Below are positions 11,358 through 24,064 of a stretch of DNA of 64,000 nt, one piece after another. Positions within the stretch are counted from its first letter, which is position 1; each line of letters starts with the position of its first letter. Location: contig OU342635.1 in the NCBI GenBank assembly GCA_910589415.1, forward strand, positions 372,001-436,000, given 5' to 3'. The stretch comes from Malachius bipustulatus. Taxonomy: Eukaryota > Arthropoda > Insecta > Coleoptera > Melyridae. The position numbers were made by a program, and so were the translations under genes. The notes under the pieces were generated by a model. It did not search any database. It was not told the origin of the DNA and worked only from the letters and a program-made list of their open reading frames with translations.

Positions 11358-12083
11358 TTTTATTTTAACAGTGTGTAGTACTCCAATAATAGTTATTTAT
11401 TATATCTACAAGAGAAAAAAGTGATAGATTTTAGCTCGAGATGTGATTTCGTCCCCGACGCGTTTAGCGGAGGGGACAAACACATCGAGAGCTAAAATCG
11501 CACTTTTTTCTCGTGTGTAATATACAATTTTTTTTCTGCGAGAAGAAATGTCAGTGTTAGAATGTCGAAAGACGTGTAGTTAGATAACTGAAAATTATGT
11601 CGGAAAAATGATTTATGTTAAACTTGGATTTTCAAACTGTCTTTTATCGTAATTGACGTTGCCTGGGTAACGAAACGATTTAATTATTACATAAACGTCA
11701 TATTAATGTAATTAAAATTTTAGATAGTTTTGCAAAGATTGCAAGTTAGTTTTCGATGAGTGAATTTAATAATATGGATAGTGATTATTATGAAATTCCC
11801 TTAATAATTGCCATTTGGATAATAAGGTAACTTTCCTTTACGTATATTTGATATAAATTTAATGATATCTGAGTGTTAATATAGTAGCTATACATAAGCC
11901 GCCATTTCGGGGAAATAAGTACTCATTTATTTCCCTGCTAATTCATTTTTTCCCCGATAAGATGCAGATCATATTATAATGAGGCATTTTTCAACCTGTC
12001 AACGGGGAAAAAAGGTCAAACTTATAGCCCGTCGCAGAAAAAATAACTATTATTGGAGTACTACACACTGTTAAAATAAAATT
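11358..12083. mobile_element. Non-autonomous TIR element with a nested hairpin
   Basis: Terminal inverted repeats of about 40 bp, beginning TTTTATTTTAACAGTGTGTA, lie at 11358-11400 and 12044-12083. Just inside the left end is a second, almost perfect hairpin (arms about 11411-11443 and 11478-11512, containing GATTTTAGCTC) whose loop is itself partly palindromic (GTCCCC...GGGGAC). No transposase is encoded. The target duplication is unclear (TTAA or TA possible). Confidence 0.65.
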
Positions 12084-15000
12084 AAACAGATAGATATCGT
12101 TTCTGGAGTAACGTTGATGTGGCTAAGGCAACCTTTAAAAAGCACGCATATTTTATTGGATTTAAACACGCTCAGGCGTTTTTTATCAAGGTTACCAATA
12201 ATAAAAAATAAATTTCTATTATAAAATAACAGTTATAGGTTCTATTATTATTATAGGTAGATGTTATTCCAAAAACGGTAGTTATTTTTTATGTACGATT
12301 TATATGTGTGTTCTGATTTAGGGCATTATACCTAGATACCTATTTCAAAAATGTCCTTTCGGGGTATTATCATACTCCAGTCAACGAATGGCCCAAAAAT
12401 AGGTGTAAAGTACGTGACCAGGCAGGTACCTAAGCGATTCCTTCAGAAACTTGTTCAGGGTGCTAAGGGTGTTAACTATCAAAAGTCCTGACGCATAGGT
12501 AGTGAGCCGGGAGTGGGGGAGGGGGTCCCACTTTTGGAGTTTCTGGTTATATCTCAAAAATGGTGGGTCGTAGGGGAAAATTTCCTTATAATAAATAAAG
12601 TATTAGAATTTTTTTTAGTTTTCGAAGGTACACGCTCAAACAGTTGAAATTTTCGAAACAAATCATTTTACCTCATATTTTTCATCAAATCATCTAAAAC
12701 ATTCATCAGATAAATAAATTCATTTAAAAGAAGTTGTACCTATAGAATTGAATTCTCTTTCAGAATATACAGGGCCCGCCAAAAAGTTCCCACAATTTTG
12801 GAAATTACTTTTTCCATCTTTTTTGAAATTTTTTTTTGTCATAAGTTTACGCTTTGAAAAATATTGAATTTGCGCACACTAGATCCGTTGTGTGAATTTC
12901 AGTTCCAGAGAAAATGGCGTTTTCTAAACCTCAAAATTACAAAAAAAACATGCTAATTCGAAAACTAAAAGTATTTCGGGGAAAATTTCGCTCAAATTGT
13001 TAGATATTCACCAAATGTAATGTCGGGTATGAATAGATTAATTTTTTTTTATACAGGTGACCAAAAATTTAAAACTTTTGAAATTTCAGCTTTTGGCTCG
13101 CTTTTTTTCAGTGTAATTTTGAGATTCAAAATATTTTGACTTCAATATTAGTTAATATTGTTTATAATAATTGAAAAAATTAACGGGAATATAAGAAACC
13201 AATACCAAGAGCGTAATATTCGAATTAAAAAATATCTGTTACATTTTTTACGTTTTTGGTGCAACGTGTATTTAAGAGGAAGAAAGAATCTTACAAGTTC
13301 ATTTCAAGTTCATAAAAAATGAATGTAAATTAAGCTTGTAAATTTTTTTCTTGTGTGATTTTTAAAAAACCACCTCCATGGGAACGGAGGAAGGCAAAGT
13401 GCCCATTATGCTATTAATATGTAATATTTCCCCTTTGAATGGCCAATGATATACGTTAAAATAGATAGTGTTTTGTCTTTGGATCTCCATGTCTCCATGT
13501 CGTTCAATTAATTGAGAACCAATTGATATTATTAAGTGTTTAGCTTCAACTGACAATGTTTCAAGTGCTCTCATTTGCAAAAAGCACAAAATGGTAGGTC
13601 GATATTGGATGTTGGTAGGTATATTTATTAATTTTTTTTTGGCTAGCGAAATCAGCAGCAGCTCAAACTTGAATAGCGCGGTAGAATCAATGTGTGATGA
13701 TGTAAGTAACGTATCTTCACAAGAAGTAACGTCCCATACAAGGTAATTTCCCTTTTGACCAGGGGATTAGAGTCATTCCATCCAGGCGTTTCCCGTCACT
13801 TCGAAATAAACCAACAGGCTCCGAAGTCGATGGTAGATAACGAACGATGGATAATGATAATGTTTTTAATTCAATTGAATTTCATTGAAGATGTTTATTT
13901 TATTAGAAACGCGATGAGTATGTTTTCCGGTTGTCTTAATCTTCAATTTTCTTGAAAGAGTTTTATCAAATTTAAGTGAAGTATTATTATTATTGCCTAT
14001 TATTATAAGGGAATATAAATGATAAGTGAGTATTTTTTGTGACCTAATCGAATTTTAATGTATGTTATGTTCATTTTTTATTAAATGGAAATTATACTTG
14101 AATTTCTTATTAGATGGTTTCTTCGTGTCGAATACGCTTTGCACCAAAAACCTTTCTTTTAATTCAAAAATTTCGCTCCAGGCATTAGTGTTAAGTGATT
14201 TTGTTAATTTTTACAATTATTATGAACAATACTAGATAATATCGCAGTCACAATAATATTACAAATTCAAAATTACACTGAGAAAAAGAGAAAAAAGTAA
14301 AAATTTACATAGTTATAAATTTTTGACTATACCTATATAAAAAAAATTAATTTCTTTCATAGGTAACTCTACATTACCTACGGTAACATTAAATTTGGTA
14401 AATATCTAACGAATTTGATCGAAATTTACCCCAAAACACGTTTCGTTTTCGACAATAATGTTTTTTGTGATTTTGGAGTGGAGGCACACATAATACATCC
14501 CAAGCACCAAAATAATATTCATATCATGTACGATGAATATTGTTTTTCACATATAGGTAGAATATACTGTAGAAATTCCTTATTACCAGTTCGATATCAA
14601 ATAAATGTTATAATCCATGAATATCCCAATGACAGAGTATTATGTATTGTAATCTATAGATACCTAGGTTAAATAAATCTCGGAAATATAAATTAAGGTA
14701 AAGGCTGTGTTCTAAAGTTAGTCGATCTGTTAGTTTCCGATCTACTGAAATCCAGTTTGATAAACGTACAGTTTTTAGGTACCGACATTTTTTCCAAAAA
14801 ATCCATTAGAAATCAAAAACTTTTTTTTCTATAAGATTTAAAATTAAGTTTAAAATTTGCAGTGTTTTCCGTCTTTTAAATTAATAGTTCAATGCGATGT
14901 TATTTTTATACTACATAATAATATTACAAAAGAGGCTCTCCAGAAAGTTTTATATACGACAATCTGTATCATGTCCGGCATTTCATATTGCGAGTATATT

Positions 15001-18000
15001 ATCAACAGGCGATTATGTGGGGTCGCCCTACTATCTCTAATCTCTAATCTACATGTTGTATTCATTCTGTGAATTTCCGAGGCCATCGATCGTCGTTGCT
15101 ATGTTAATGTAGTAGGTACTTATATCTATTGACTTTCCATCGTTTTCGGAAAAGTGGAATATTATTATTAGTTACTGTTAATTTTCAAAAATCACTTGAC
15201 ACTTGATCATTCTCAATATAATGAATAAAGTGGTATACAGGGTATCAGGAAATTATGCGCAAAAAATTAAGGGGATGATTCTACTTGATGAAATATTGCC
15301 AAAAGTATCTATAATTTTTTTTTCGAAAACTCACAAATAAGAAAGTTATAAGAATTCAAAGTTGATTTGTTTAAATCAATATTTTTTTATAACTTTTCTT
15401 CTAGTGTTACGGATTTTCTCAAAATTTGACACACTTGCCACTGATGTTGCTTTGCATACTTTATGATTTTTATGGCATATTTCATGATTCCAAGATTCTT
15501 TTGTAATTTTTCAAAATTTTTAGTTTGTTATATTTCGTTATTTCAACAGTTAGTGATTTCAAATCTATATCTGTTCTGTTCCCTAATTCAGTTCTCCCAT
15601 TTCTAGTTCAAGCTCAATGAAATAAATGTAATTTGACGTTTTTGTTTTTGACATTTTAGCATTATTGATTTACTGAAGGCAGTTCTTTTTCAAAGGAAAG
15701 GTTAATAACATAAATAATCAAGAAGATTAATTTTCATTAGACGACGAAAATAGTTACTGAAGTTTGGTTATATTTATTTATATTGTTCAAATTAATTAAA
15801 GGTGCTCACGTAAGAGCGAAAAACTGAAATAGTTGAAAGTTATTTTCGCAATGGGAGTAAACTTCATGAAATGAAGTGGATATTGTTCTCCTTAGATACG
15901 TCTGGGATTTATTATTGTATTAAAACTGTTATCAGGTCATTGATCAGGTTAGGTTTTGATTTCTGAAATTTCAAGAAAACGAAAAAATGAAAAGTAAAAT
16001 ATAATTAACGGTAATGAAAAAGATATAAAATTTCAGGGGAGAGAGAACCTAACCTAACCAACGACCTGACTTGCCTGAATATGCCTTGCCTTTGTGGAAA
16101 TTTCACGAAACCGCAATATTTAAAGTTAGGCAGGTTGTAGTACCTACACATAATTCGCCCAAGCGCTACGGGCTCTTCTTGAAAAGCCTAGGCAGATTGT
16201 GTACCCTCATATTTTTACACAATATACCGACACTTCATGATATGATTAGGATCTTCATGAAAATGATGATTCCATTATAAGAATGCGACATATCTAAAGT
16301 TAAAACGATACTACAATAATTGAGTGCAATCGTGTTAATTGTGATTGAGACTTTGACTTGTGATTTTTCTTTTATTATTTCTCCAGCTAAGTGTGAATGT
16401 GCTTCTATCGTATCTTGGCTCATGAGGAATGTATGTCATTATTAAACTGAAATCAGCAGGATAATGAACGTTTCTTTCAATAATCGTAGAGAAATATCTT
16501 CATCCTGCATTAATCAACACATATAGGTATCCCAGCGTTGATTTTCTATGTTATGACCTTCAGTTTTGGTCGAACACAGAGCTCGCTCTCCCTGGCTGGA
16601 TCTTATTCTGATTCAATAAAAATACTTCTCGAGCGTGGAATCACGACCCGGATATATATCAGATAACCTGGAGCGATCTTACCTGACATCGTGATGTTTG
16701 GCCAGACAAAAAATTACCAGCCCTGACAGGAAAGGAGAGAACAAACTTACACCGTGGAGCCAACATATGACTCTTGATAGGTCTGAACTATGGCCACACT
16801 TCTTACCAAATTTGGTTTCCCTCGATTACAGGACCATCTGTTATAAATTAAAAAAATGTTACAGACAAATCCTACGTATTTTCGGTCATTCAGTTCGAAT
16901 ATGCTATAAAAATAATAAAGGGTTGCTAATCAAAATTCACATTTACTCCGCATCCCGGGGGGAAGGAGGGAGCAAGTTTCCTATGTATTTTCAGGGGTAA
17001 AATCCGAATCAGCAATAAAAATAAGGCTTCCTATTTAAGATTCCAAAGCTATCCCCTCCCACCCTTAGGAATTATTGTGGGCAGGGGGCCAAGTTTAGTA
17101 TCATTGGATGTGCCCCTTCAAACGAACAACTTTCATGGGCGACTTGTTTTGATCCGATGCATAGTTTTGTAAATATTCCTATCTCTCCAGATAAACCGAG
17201 CGCCCTGTATACTATACCTTAAAAATTTGATAAAAATCAAATAAGTAGGTCAAAAGATCAAAGAGAAAAACGAGAGAAAAATTGCGTTTTATTCGCCCTC
17301 TAGCGTTAATTGTGAAACTGCTTCTGTAAACTAAGTGTATTGTATAAGTTTTTAAGCCATAACCGGTTTTGCCGACTGCAGAAGTTATCAAAATAAAACG
17401 GATCACCTGTATAAATTTACTGAAATACAGGTTTCATAATAAGTACATGTAGGTAGGTGACCTTCAATTTTAATCTAGAAGGGAGTGGTTCCGTTTGATT
17501 GAACGACCTTGACAAGCGTCCTGACTCCTGCTGCAAGGGACTCTGACAGTGACGATGGAGGATTGGAGGGAAGCTTGTTAATGAGAATGAGAGCGGCCAA
17601 GGTCAGAGGCGTTCAACAGGCTGCCTAGCCCCGTGTCTGTTTCAGGCTGATCGGACCTCAATCTTTGCACTGCCATAATTATTTAATTAGATGGCCGGTG
17701 AGCGGGAGGAGATGCATTGTAGGACATTGATTTTCATTTTAATACATTTCCTGAGAAAATTAGACGGTGAAAATTTTGAAATACATATATGTATGCTATA
17801 CATACCTACGTGTAAATAAAGAAAATATACTAATTTTGTTACCAATGTCGAAGTTTTTGTTTGTCTGAGATATTTATATTCTCCGAAAAATTGCATAATG
17901 TACGAAATTGGTTAGAAAATGACAACTTTTTATGTCAAAATCTGTAAAAAATACCTATGTCAAGAAGTAGAGCGAGTGGGGGTAATATCCGTAAAAAATA

Positions 18001-18300
18001 ATTCTGTTTTAAGCACTTTATAAAAAATGTATAATGACAGAATGTGTTTAGCTGTGAAATTATCAACACGCTCTTTTTCTTGTATCATCTGTGTTGTGCT
18101 GGTATTGGCTTCCCGATGCTGACACGGATATTTGCTTAGAAATATTGGACAAAGTAAATATGATTGTGAAAAGGGGAGTTTGAATCAGTTAGGTACCAGA
18201 GGAGATATTTGAGAATAGTTACAATATTTAGTAAAAGAGGAACACCAGATATGTTTTCCAATGTTAGGCGACGTAAATTAACTAGATTCATTGAAGATAA
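12084..18300. other. Intronic DNA without recognised genes
   Basis: Mostly AT-rich. Fragments of 'ACAGGG..' type termini occur at about 12768, 15237 and, inverted, 17205 and 17405, suggesting decayed relatives of the hairpin elements found further right. A GC-richer patch at about 17510-17660 has a short open frame on the + strand (Asp/Ser-rich, then basic) ending at TAG 17623, but I cannot relate it to a family. Other open frames here are chance. Confidence 0.4.
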
Positions 18301-18359
18301 CCGTTATTTAGTTTTGCATGGAAGATCTCAAAGTTAAGTGCCCGGTATAATATACACAA

Positions 18360-18960
18360 ATCATACTCCAAGGGGGTTCTAGTATTGTAGATGCAGTCTG
18401 GATATCACCAGTATTCTTGATTTAACTTTTGACTTTGAGGTTGCTTCTGTAACTTCTGTTTAGGAGTTTTCTGAGCACCTGCCTGTGATAATTTTGGCTG
18501 ATGATCAGCAGGATTCTTCTTCCGTTGTAAAGACTGTTGTATGGAGTGGGAACGTCTTGCTTCCAGTCACGAAAATATGGAAAAATATTAAAGTTTATTA
18601 CTATCCGACAATCGTTCTTATCTCAACTCAACTGATGTTAACTGTCTATATGAAAACCTGCATGAATGTTTTAAGTCTCGTTCCTTGGTTTAATAATTAT
18701 AAAAAAGAAAACTTTGCCCGCTGACAATGCTAAATTTAGGGATAAATGATTGGTTTGATAATGATTGTAGTAGAGTGGCAAAGAAGCAGGTTAAACATGT
18801 TTCCCTAAATTTAAGAAAGAATTATTCCGATTTTTTGGGGATTAGGAAGAGTTACTTAAAACTTTTAAATCACACTAAGTGGAAGTATCACTCAATTATA
18901 CTAATAGGTACTCTTGGCGAAAAATAATTAGGAATTCTGGATGACTATTAAAGAACTATA
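18360..18960 (+). pseudogene. LINE relic: end of endonuclease domain and linker
   Basis: Broken + strand frames give the end of an apurinic-type LINE endonuclease domain (SSIVDAVWIS near 18370-18400, then EHLPVII near 18473-18493, the D/E-H-x-P-V motif). A linker follows with WFDNDCSRVAKK (18754-18790), matching the 'PWFD..C..AKK' segment before the reverse transcriptase of CR1/Jockey-type elements. Stops and frameshifts interrupt it. The reverse transcriptase that should follow is absent; the next LINE relic is in the opposite orientation. Confidence 0.55.
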
Positions 18961-19009
18961 AGCCCAGAATCACACTGAGTGAGATAATTTCGATAGACGA
19001 ATTTATTGA

Positions 19010-20360
19010 GTATTACAGGAATTTCTACTCAGCTTTGATACTGTTTAATGGATGTTTCTGGATACTGCTTGATGCCAGAGCGGAAGTATACAACAGAGAT
19101 ATCTAACTTGGAGAATTGGAGGGTGCTGTTGAAGGATGTAGGTTGGGCAGTCGATTGAGCTGTTCCACAGCTCGGTGACGTAGGTGAAGAAGTCACCAGT
19201 TGACCTTTGTTTGCGGAATCCGTATTGGCGGTCGCTGATTATACTAGCTCCTTCTTAGTACTTTAAAAGAGTTTGGTTAATAGCTTTCTCTATAATCTTG
19301 GATATTACTGAATGCAGTGCCCCTGGTCGATAGTTTCCTAAAATTAATGTTCTTTAATTATTATTTATGTTACAATTATTAATATTTATGTCATTTTTTT
19401 TTTTGATTGATCGATATGCTGTGTATTAATGCAACCCAAGTTAAATGGGCAGTCCACTTTATTCGATAAAGTTTTTCTGTTATAGTCTTTTTGCCTTTCT
19501 TATTGGGATAGGTTGGATCCGTGCTCATTTCCAGCAGGAAGGAAATATTCCCTTTTTATACGACCGATTGAAAAGTCGACAGAAAACAGATGACAGCTCA
19601 GTGGTGCATTTTTTAAGTACGATAGCAGGTACGGCATCGAGCCCCGAAACTTTCTTTGCGACTAAGGCTAACATAATGCGCTTTATGACACGCTGTCGGA
19701 AAACAATGTCCGACATTTTGGGCTCCACGGTAAGGATCATTGGCAGAGTTCTTGTCTGAAAGTCGACGGAAGAGTACGAAGAAAAAACTCCCGCCAACAA
19801 GTTCGCCTTCTCAGTAGCCGTAGATGCGATAGTCCCGTCTACCCGCGAAAGTATTTGAAATGTAGATCTGGTGAAGTTATAGTTGACTGCCCTAGTGACC
19901 GACCAAAAAGACTTTGAATCGTTAGAAAGGAGACAAGTTTGTTCCTAATTTTTTGGTTGTGAGCTTCCTTGGTTTGATCTATTATTTCTTTGCATCTGTT
20001 TCGAGCAAGGATGAAATTGTGATGGTTTATGCCGTCGGGGCTCTCTTTCCATTGCGAAAATTGTTGAACTAAATTTTGCTGTTTGAGGACTGTTTTATTG
20101 AAAAGGATGCTTCCATGCCTGTTAAGATGAATCTCAGATAAATCTCGTCGTTTGTCTGTCTGTTATCCTAAGCCACATGTCAAAGTCACGGGGCTCAAAG
20201 ATTTCCTCACGTTGACAGGAGAGGTCACTTATGACAAAAATGCCAGTTCGGAAGTTACGTCTAAATCGGGAATGGAAGTCATATCCTGGGTAAAGATAAT
20301 CAACTGTGCTTGACGATGCTTGGACTTTTGTTCGCACAGTGCTAGAATGTGAGGTTTATT
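19010..20360 (-). pseudogene. LINE relic: endonuclease, linker and RT start
   Basis: Reading the - strand from 20360 downward gives, in shifting frames, an endonuclease piece (HILALCEQK, then YLYPGYDFHSRFRR around 20300-20245) and a pre-RT linker (HNFILARNRCKEII..TKEAHNQ near 20020-19945). The RT start follows (VSGLDAVPAIVLKKC, GIFPSCWK, 19650-19525), then NYRPGAL, ISKIIEKAINQTL and QYGFRKQRSTGDFF...VTELW (19330-19150). These are canonical RT blocks of a CR1/Jockey-type LINE. A low-complexity segment at about 19340-19440 interrupts the RT. The catalytic FADD block is missing, so the copy is dead. Confidence 0.75.
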
Positions 20361-20613
20361 TGCCTGAAGATGATGATGATGATGTACTGGATTAATATTC
20401 GTATTTAAACCTGTAATATTACAAAAGTCGACTATAAATTTCTCATTCGGGAGGTGTTACTATTCTTTTTCCTGCATGAACTTGATGTGCCCCGAGATTA
20501 GCCCCCGACAGAGATCCGAATGTGGGGTCGTTTTAACTCCGGGAACGTCATCCATGCATATCATTGTTACTTGCCTAATGGACTAATGGAAACTAAAATG
20601 TCGCTTTTTTTCA

Positions 20614-20726
20614 GCAGGCGATGCCTTGGCCCGGCATCAAAGCCGCAGCGGTACGGGCCCTCATTTATCTACTGGGCGCCGCCGCCTTCGCGGGCCCTCC
20701 CTTGGTCCAAGCTGAGGGCAATGTAG
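20614..20726 (+). CDS. IA-2 (PTPRN-like) gene, signal-peptide exon
   Basis: The exon is bounded by TTTTTTTCAG (acceptor) and GTGAGTAA (donor at 20727). The ATG at 20621 opens 35 codons plus one base. The peptide has a short N-region (MPWPGIKAAAVR), a hydrophobic core rich in Ala/Leu, and a V-Q-A|E-G cleavage-site-like end, i.e. a secretory signal peptide. Joining the last base G to the exon at 59470 gives an in-frame Gly and continues as GCLF, the start of the cysteine-rich lumenal segment of IA-2/PTPRN family proteins. In animals these are single-pass dense-core-vesicle proteins with a catalytically dead phosphatase-like cytosolic domain. The acceptor is a NAGNAG pair. The exon is GC-rich relative to its surroundings, as expected for a conserved host exon. 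Confidence 0.8.
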
Positions 20727-21639
20727 GTGAGTAATATCACTAGTATCTTCCAGTTGTCCAGTTTATGTGTTGATTTAATAATAGATTAGATAATGCGATA
20801 ATAAATTTGAGGTTAAAATTAAAAATAAAGTAAAGAAGTAAAGAAGTTCTTCTCTAACCTCTGTAATAAAAATTATATTGGTACTTTTATTCTGTCAAGC
20901 CCATCTAATTCTGTATAGTCATGAGAAGATATGGACATGTAAACCTTTTTCCGATATCTGGACCTATCATCTAGCAAAGTTTGTCACAGAGCTTGTAGAA
21001 CACCCTGTATTATATTTAACTTACTCACTTTGAATTAGCTGATCATACATACAACCTTCAATTCTTCGTCTATATTTGTTAATAGAAATTGTCTACGCCG
21101 CCGATCAATTTTTTGCACCTCACTGGGAGCTGCCAGATTATTTGTAAGGACGTCAAGGATCCTCTTCAAGTGTCGTCAGAGGGAGAGTGCTCTGCTGATA
21201 TTAATTTTACATGTACAAGCTCGTGTGTATGACGTTCCTGGAAAGCTTTTGTATTCAGACAGCAAAGTTCAGATTGTGGGATTTAATGGATTTAGCAGCA
21301 AAACACTTTTGCTTAATGGTGATTGTTCATTGCCCGGGAAAGTTAAATGGATCTTGAACAATTTAATGACAGATTTTTAATGCGATACTTATAGGGCAAA
21401 GCGGGGTTTCCATCAGCGCGTTCTCGCCCCAGGACCATCAGACAGTTCAAATAACAAATTAAAAAAAAAAAAAAGAAATTTTTTGTACTGGATTTTTTGT
21501 AGTGAAAACAACCAACCCTTAATAAAAAAATCTGTCTGGCTATCAATATCATGACGTGGAAAACGTCGAGGGTTATCGATTATGTAAAGCTTATCATAAT
21601 TTCTGAAGCTATTGTATTACACACAAAATTCCTATCGAC

Positions 21640-22430
21640 CAGTGGCAGTCTGGCACTGCTTTCAGTAATATTTAAGATTATGGAAAAAGCTATTAATCAA
21701 CATGTTTTAAGAGACCTTGTAAGGAGCTAATATAACTTGTGACCGTTAATACGGATTCCATTCCGCAAACAGAGGTCAACAGATGAACTTCTCATCACCT
21801 ACGTTACCGACTTGGGTCATGTTAGCCCCAAAAGTTAGCCCCAAAAGTTAGCCCCAAAATATTTCCACGTGCGCTTTGAATTAAAACACTTGTGGTACAG
21901 TCAAAACTTGAAAGAATGCCTTCTTGATGCTAGACATCTAGTTGGTTGTCCCGAGGGATCTGTCCTATGCATCCGTGGCGATAAAGCCCGTTGTCCGGGT
22001 TCATGAGCGTCCCAAGAATTTTTTATGTATTTCACCAATAAGAGTCACATTGTTTTTTCCTCCTTTTAAAAGTTGCACAGGGCTTTCCGCTCTTCGTCTA
22101 AGAACTTAAAGTGTAAATGAAGTTTATTCTGAAGTAGTGTAGCATCAAGAAGGCATTCTCTCAATTTTTTACTGTACCACAATAATTGTTTTAATTCAAA
22201 GCGCACGTGGAAATATTTTGGGGCTAACTTTCGGGGCCAACATAACCCAAGTACGTTACCGAACTCTTGAACAGCGCCGTTGAGAACCATGGGGAGTCTC
22301 AAGTGGTTGCACTTGACATTTCTAGGACTTTCGATCGTGTCGTGCATGATGGGCTGTTGACAAAACTGCAGACTTACGGCATGCCTAAGAAGTTCTGCCT
22401 GTGGCAATCTCCGCAAGAAAGATTTACTGG
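21640..22430 (+). pseudogene. LINE reverse transcriptase relic split by an insertion
   Basis: Before the insertion: YRP, then LLSVIFKIMEKAINQHVLRDL-type sequence (about 21655-21720) and RKQRSTDELLITYVTDL (21765-21815). After it: VTELLNSAVENHGESQVVALDISRTFDRVVHDGLLTKL-type frame (22255-22370; the AFD block is changed to TFD) and YGMPKKFCLW. These are consecutive RT blocks of a CR1/Jockey-type LINE closely related to the relic at 19010-20360. The 441-bp foldback element at 21811-22251 lies between them with a duplicated target. Later RT blocks are missing. Confidence 0.75.
21811..22251. mobile_element. Foldback/MULE-like MITE with 11-bp target duplication
   Basis: Termini are CTTGGGTCATGTTAGCCCC and its near-perfect inverse GGGGCCAACATAACCCAAG; arms of about 112-122 bp run to 21932 and from 22140. 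The arms carry the tandem unit GTTAGCCCCAAAA, three times on the left and about twice on the right. The element is flanked by TACGTTACCGA at 21800-21810 and 22252-22262. The host LINE reads through in frame once the insert and one duplicate are ignored. Long TIRs and a 9-11-bp duplication are typical of Mutator-like elements; no transposase is present. Confidence 0.75.
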
Positions 22431-22479
22431 AATTTTTTATTGTAGTTTTACATTCAATTTTCCATCTAAATAAACGTTA

Positions 22480-24064
22480 ATCAAACTGACACTACAACTT
22501 TTTTGTCCAGGCCACGAAAGTTTTTCATAGCTAGCAACCACCTAGCAACCTATCACCTAGGATGTTTTACTTTCGCTTTCGGTCGTCTTATCAAGACAGA
22601 AAGTTACACTTTCGTAAAGGGGAGAATGAAAACTAAATTTCATAGCATGACTTTTATTACCTTTTGACTTGGAACTGATGTGTTGTAATGAAGTTGTGTA
22701 TTTTCGCCTTTATTTTGCAGCAGGTAATAGTCAGGAAAAGTTTAATTTTATGAAAATCCGGCGAATAACTAATTGTGTTTTATTATTAAAATAAAATGCG
22801 TGAGAATATCGCAAAGCCGAAGATGTGAATTTAATTTCAGCAAAGTTTTGAGATTTTTTAATACACAGCGGTGAAATTTATTGCACTAAGACGATGCAGT
22901 TTACGGTCGATTCGTGACGAATTTCCAGAAAAATCAGTCGAGCGGTAAATAAAAAACTGCGTTCCTGTTTTTATTTTCCGATACCAACGTAAAAAGCCGA
23001 TAGGAATAAATTAAATCACCGGTGGATTTAAATTATGTATCTTGTTCTTTCTTTTATTTCGTCGTCTTCTGAAGCACCCAGCAGCTCTTCCTCTTCCGAC
23101 GCCTTCCGTAGCAGCAAGCCTCCGAGACAGGCAGTTATTAGGTTAGTCAAGCCATTTAGTTTAGAGTCCCCCATTTTATTTTATCATTGCCGCCGACATC
23201 AATATACAAGGTAGGTGTTTATTATACATAATATAACTTTAGTCATTTTTGGTACCCTCGTTTCGATCCTATCTGCGTCCCGACTATTTTCTCCATCCAT
23301 CCATACGTGCCAGCCTACTCCCATAGGCGAGGTTCACTTCTGTTTCTAGCTGTAGAGTAAGCAGTGAAAGCGATCTCCCTCGCAAATGGGTAACCTGAGA
23401 CGGCAATTCTCCCTCTTCCTCTAACAACAGCCGACTTCACCTAGTAAACTTTAGACCAGACCGCCGAAATTTTAATTAAGATAGTTCAACCTGTAGCGGC
23501 CCGCTCTCCCCCGCTCTCACAAGACCATTCACTCTCGATTCATTTCATTTATTTTTATTCAGTCAGCCCTTACAGAATATAACGCCGCCCCCGATAACCA
23601 TCGATGATGTAAATATTTAGCCGAAAAGTTCAAAGTTTTGGAGCCAGATATGGTGATCATGATGGGGCACTCTCTTCCTCCATAATATCCTCGTTTACTT
23701 GGCGTGAACCTAGCAACGAACATGTCTTCGCATGACCATGTTGCAGGTTTGATGAAGAGCGCTTCTTAAAAACTTTGAACGCTTTTCAGCACAAAGAAAT
23801 TTTAATCACCTCAACAGCTTATCCATTTATACAAGGCTCAAATTCGACCATATTTGGAGTACTGCCGAGAGTACTGCTCACATAGACAGTCTAGTGTTAT
23901 AATAAGCAATTCCTGCGGAATATGGACGTTTTATGTGGTTCAATTCGTTCTTGAAAAGGGAACAAATACAAGGGAAGCATTTTGTAAAAATAAATAATGT
24001 CAAAAAGCAATTTGAATAGTTTTGTTATGACAGTTTTACAAATTTATAACAAAAGAGTATTAGA
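22480..24064. other. Intronic DNA; one Ser/Pro-rich coding-like patch
   Basis: No gene is supported. At 23058-23160 a + strand frame is serine-rich and then basic (SSSSEAPSSSSSSDAF, then PPRQAVIRLVKP); this could be a retrotransposon gag scrap or chance. 22500-22640 resembles a generic insect repeat (AGCTAGCAACCACCTAGCAACC). Nothing else is recognised. Confidence 0.35.

Larger units (their letters stand above)
3662..20613 (+). other. Putative intron 1 of the IA-2-like gene (17 kb)
   Basis: It starts with GTGAGTAA and ends with a long pyrimidine run plus CAG in front of the exon that carries the initiator ATG. It contains LINE relics on both strands, a SINE-like unit, a full copy of the 1.88-kb dispersed repeat and a TIR element, listed separately. 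3662-4460 itself holds nothing I recognise. The acceptor is a CAGCAG (NAGNAG) pair, so the exon start may be 20614 or 20617. Confidence 0.45.

Noticed and set aside
17510..17660. A host exon in a GC-richer patch
   Set aside because: No matching splice sites in phase with the IA-2 exons and no recognised protein motif.
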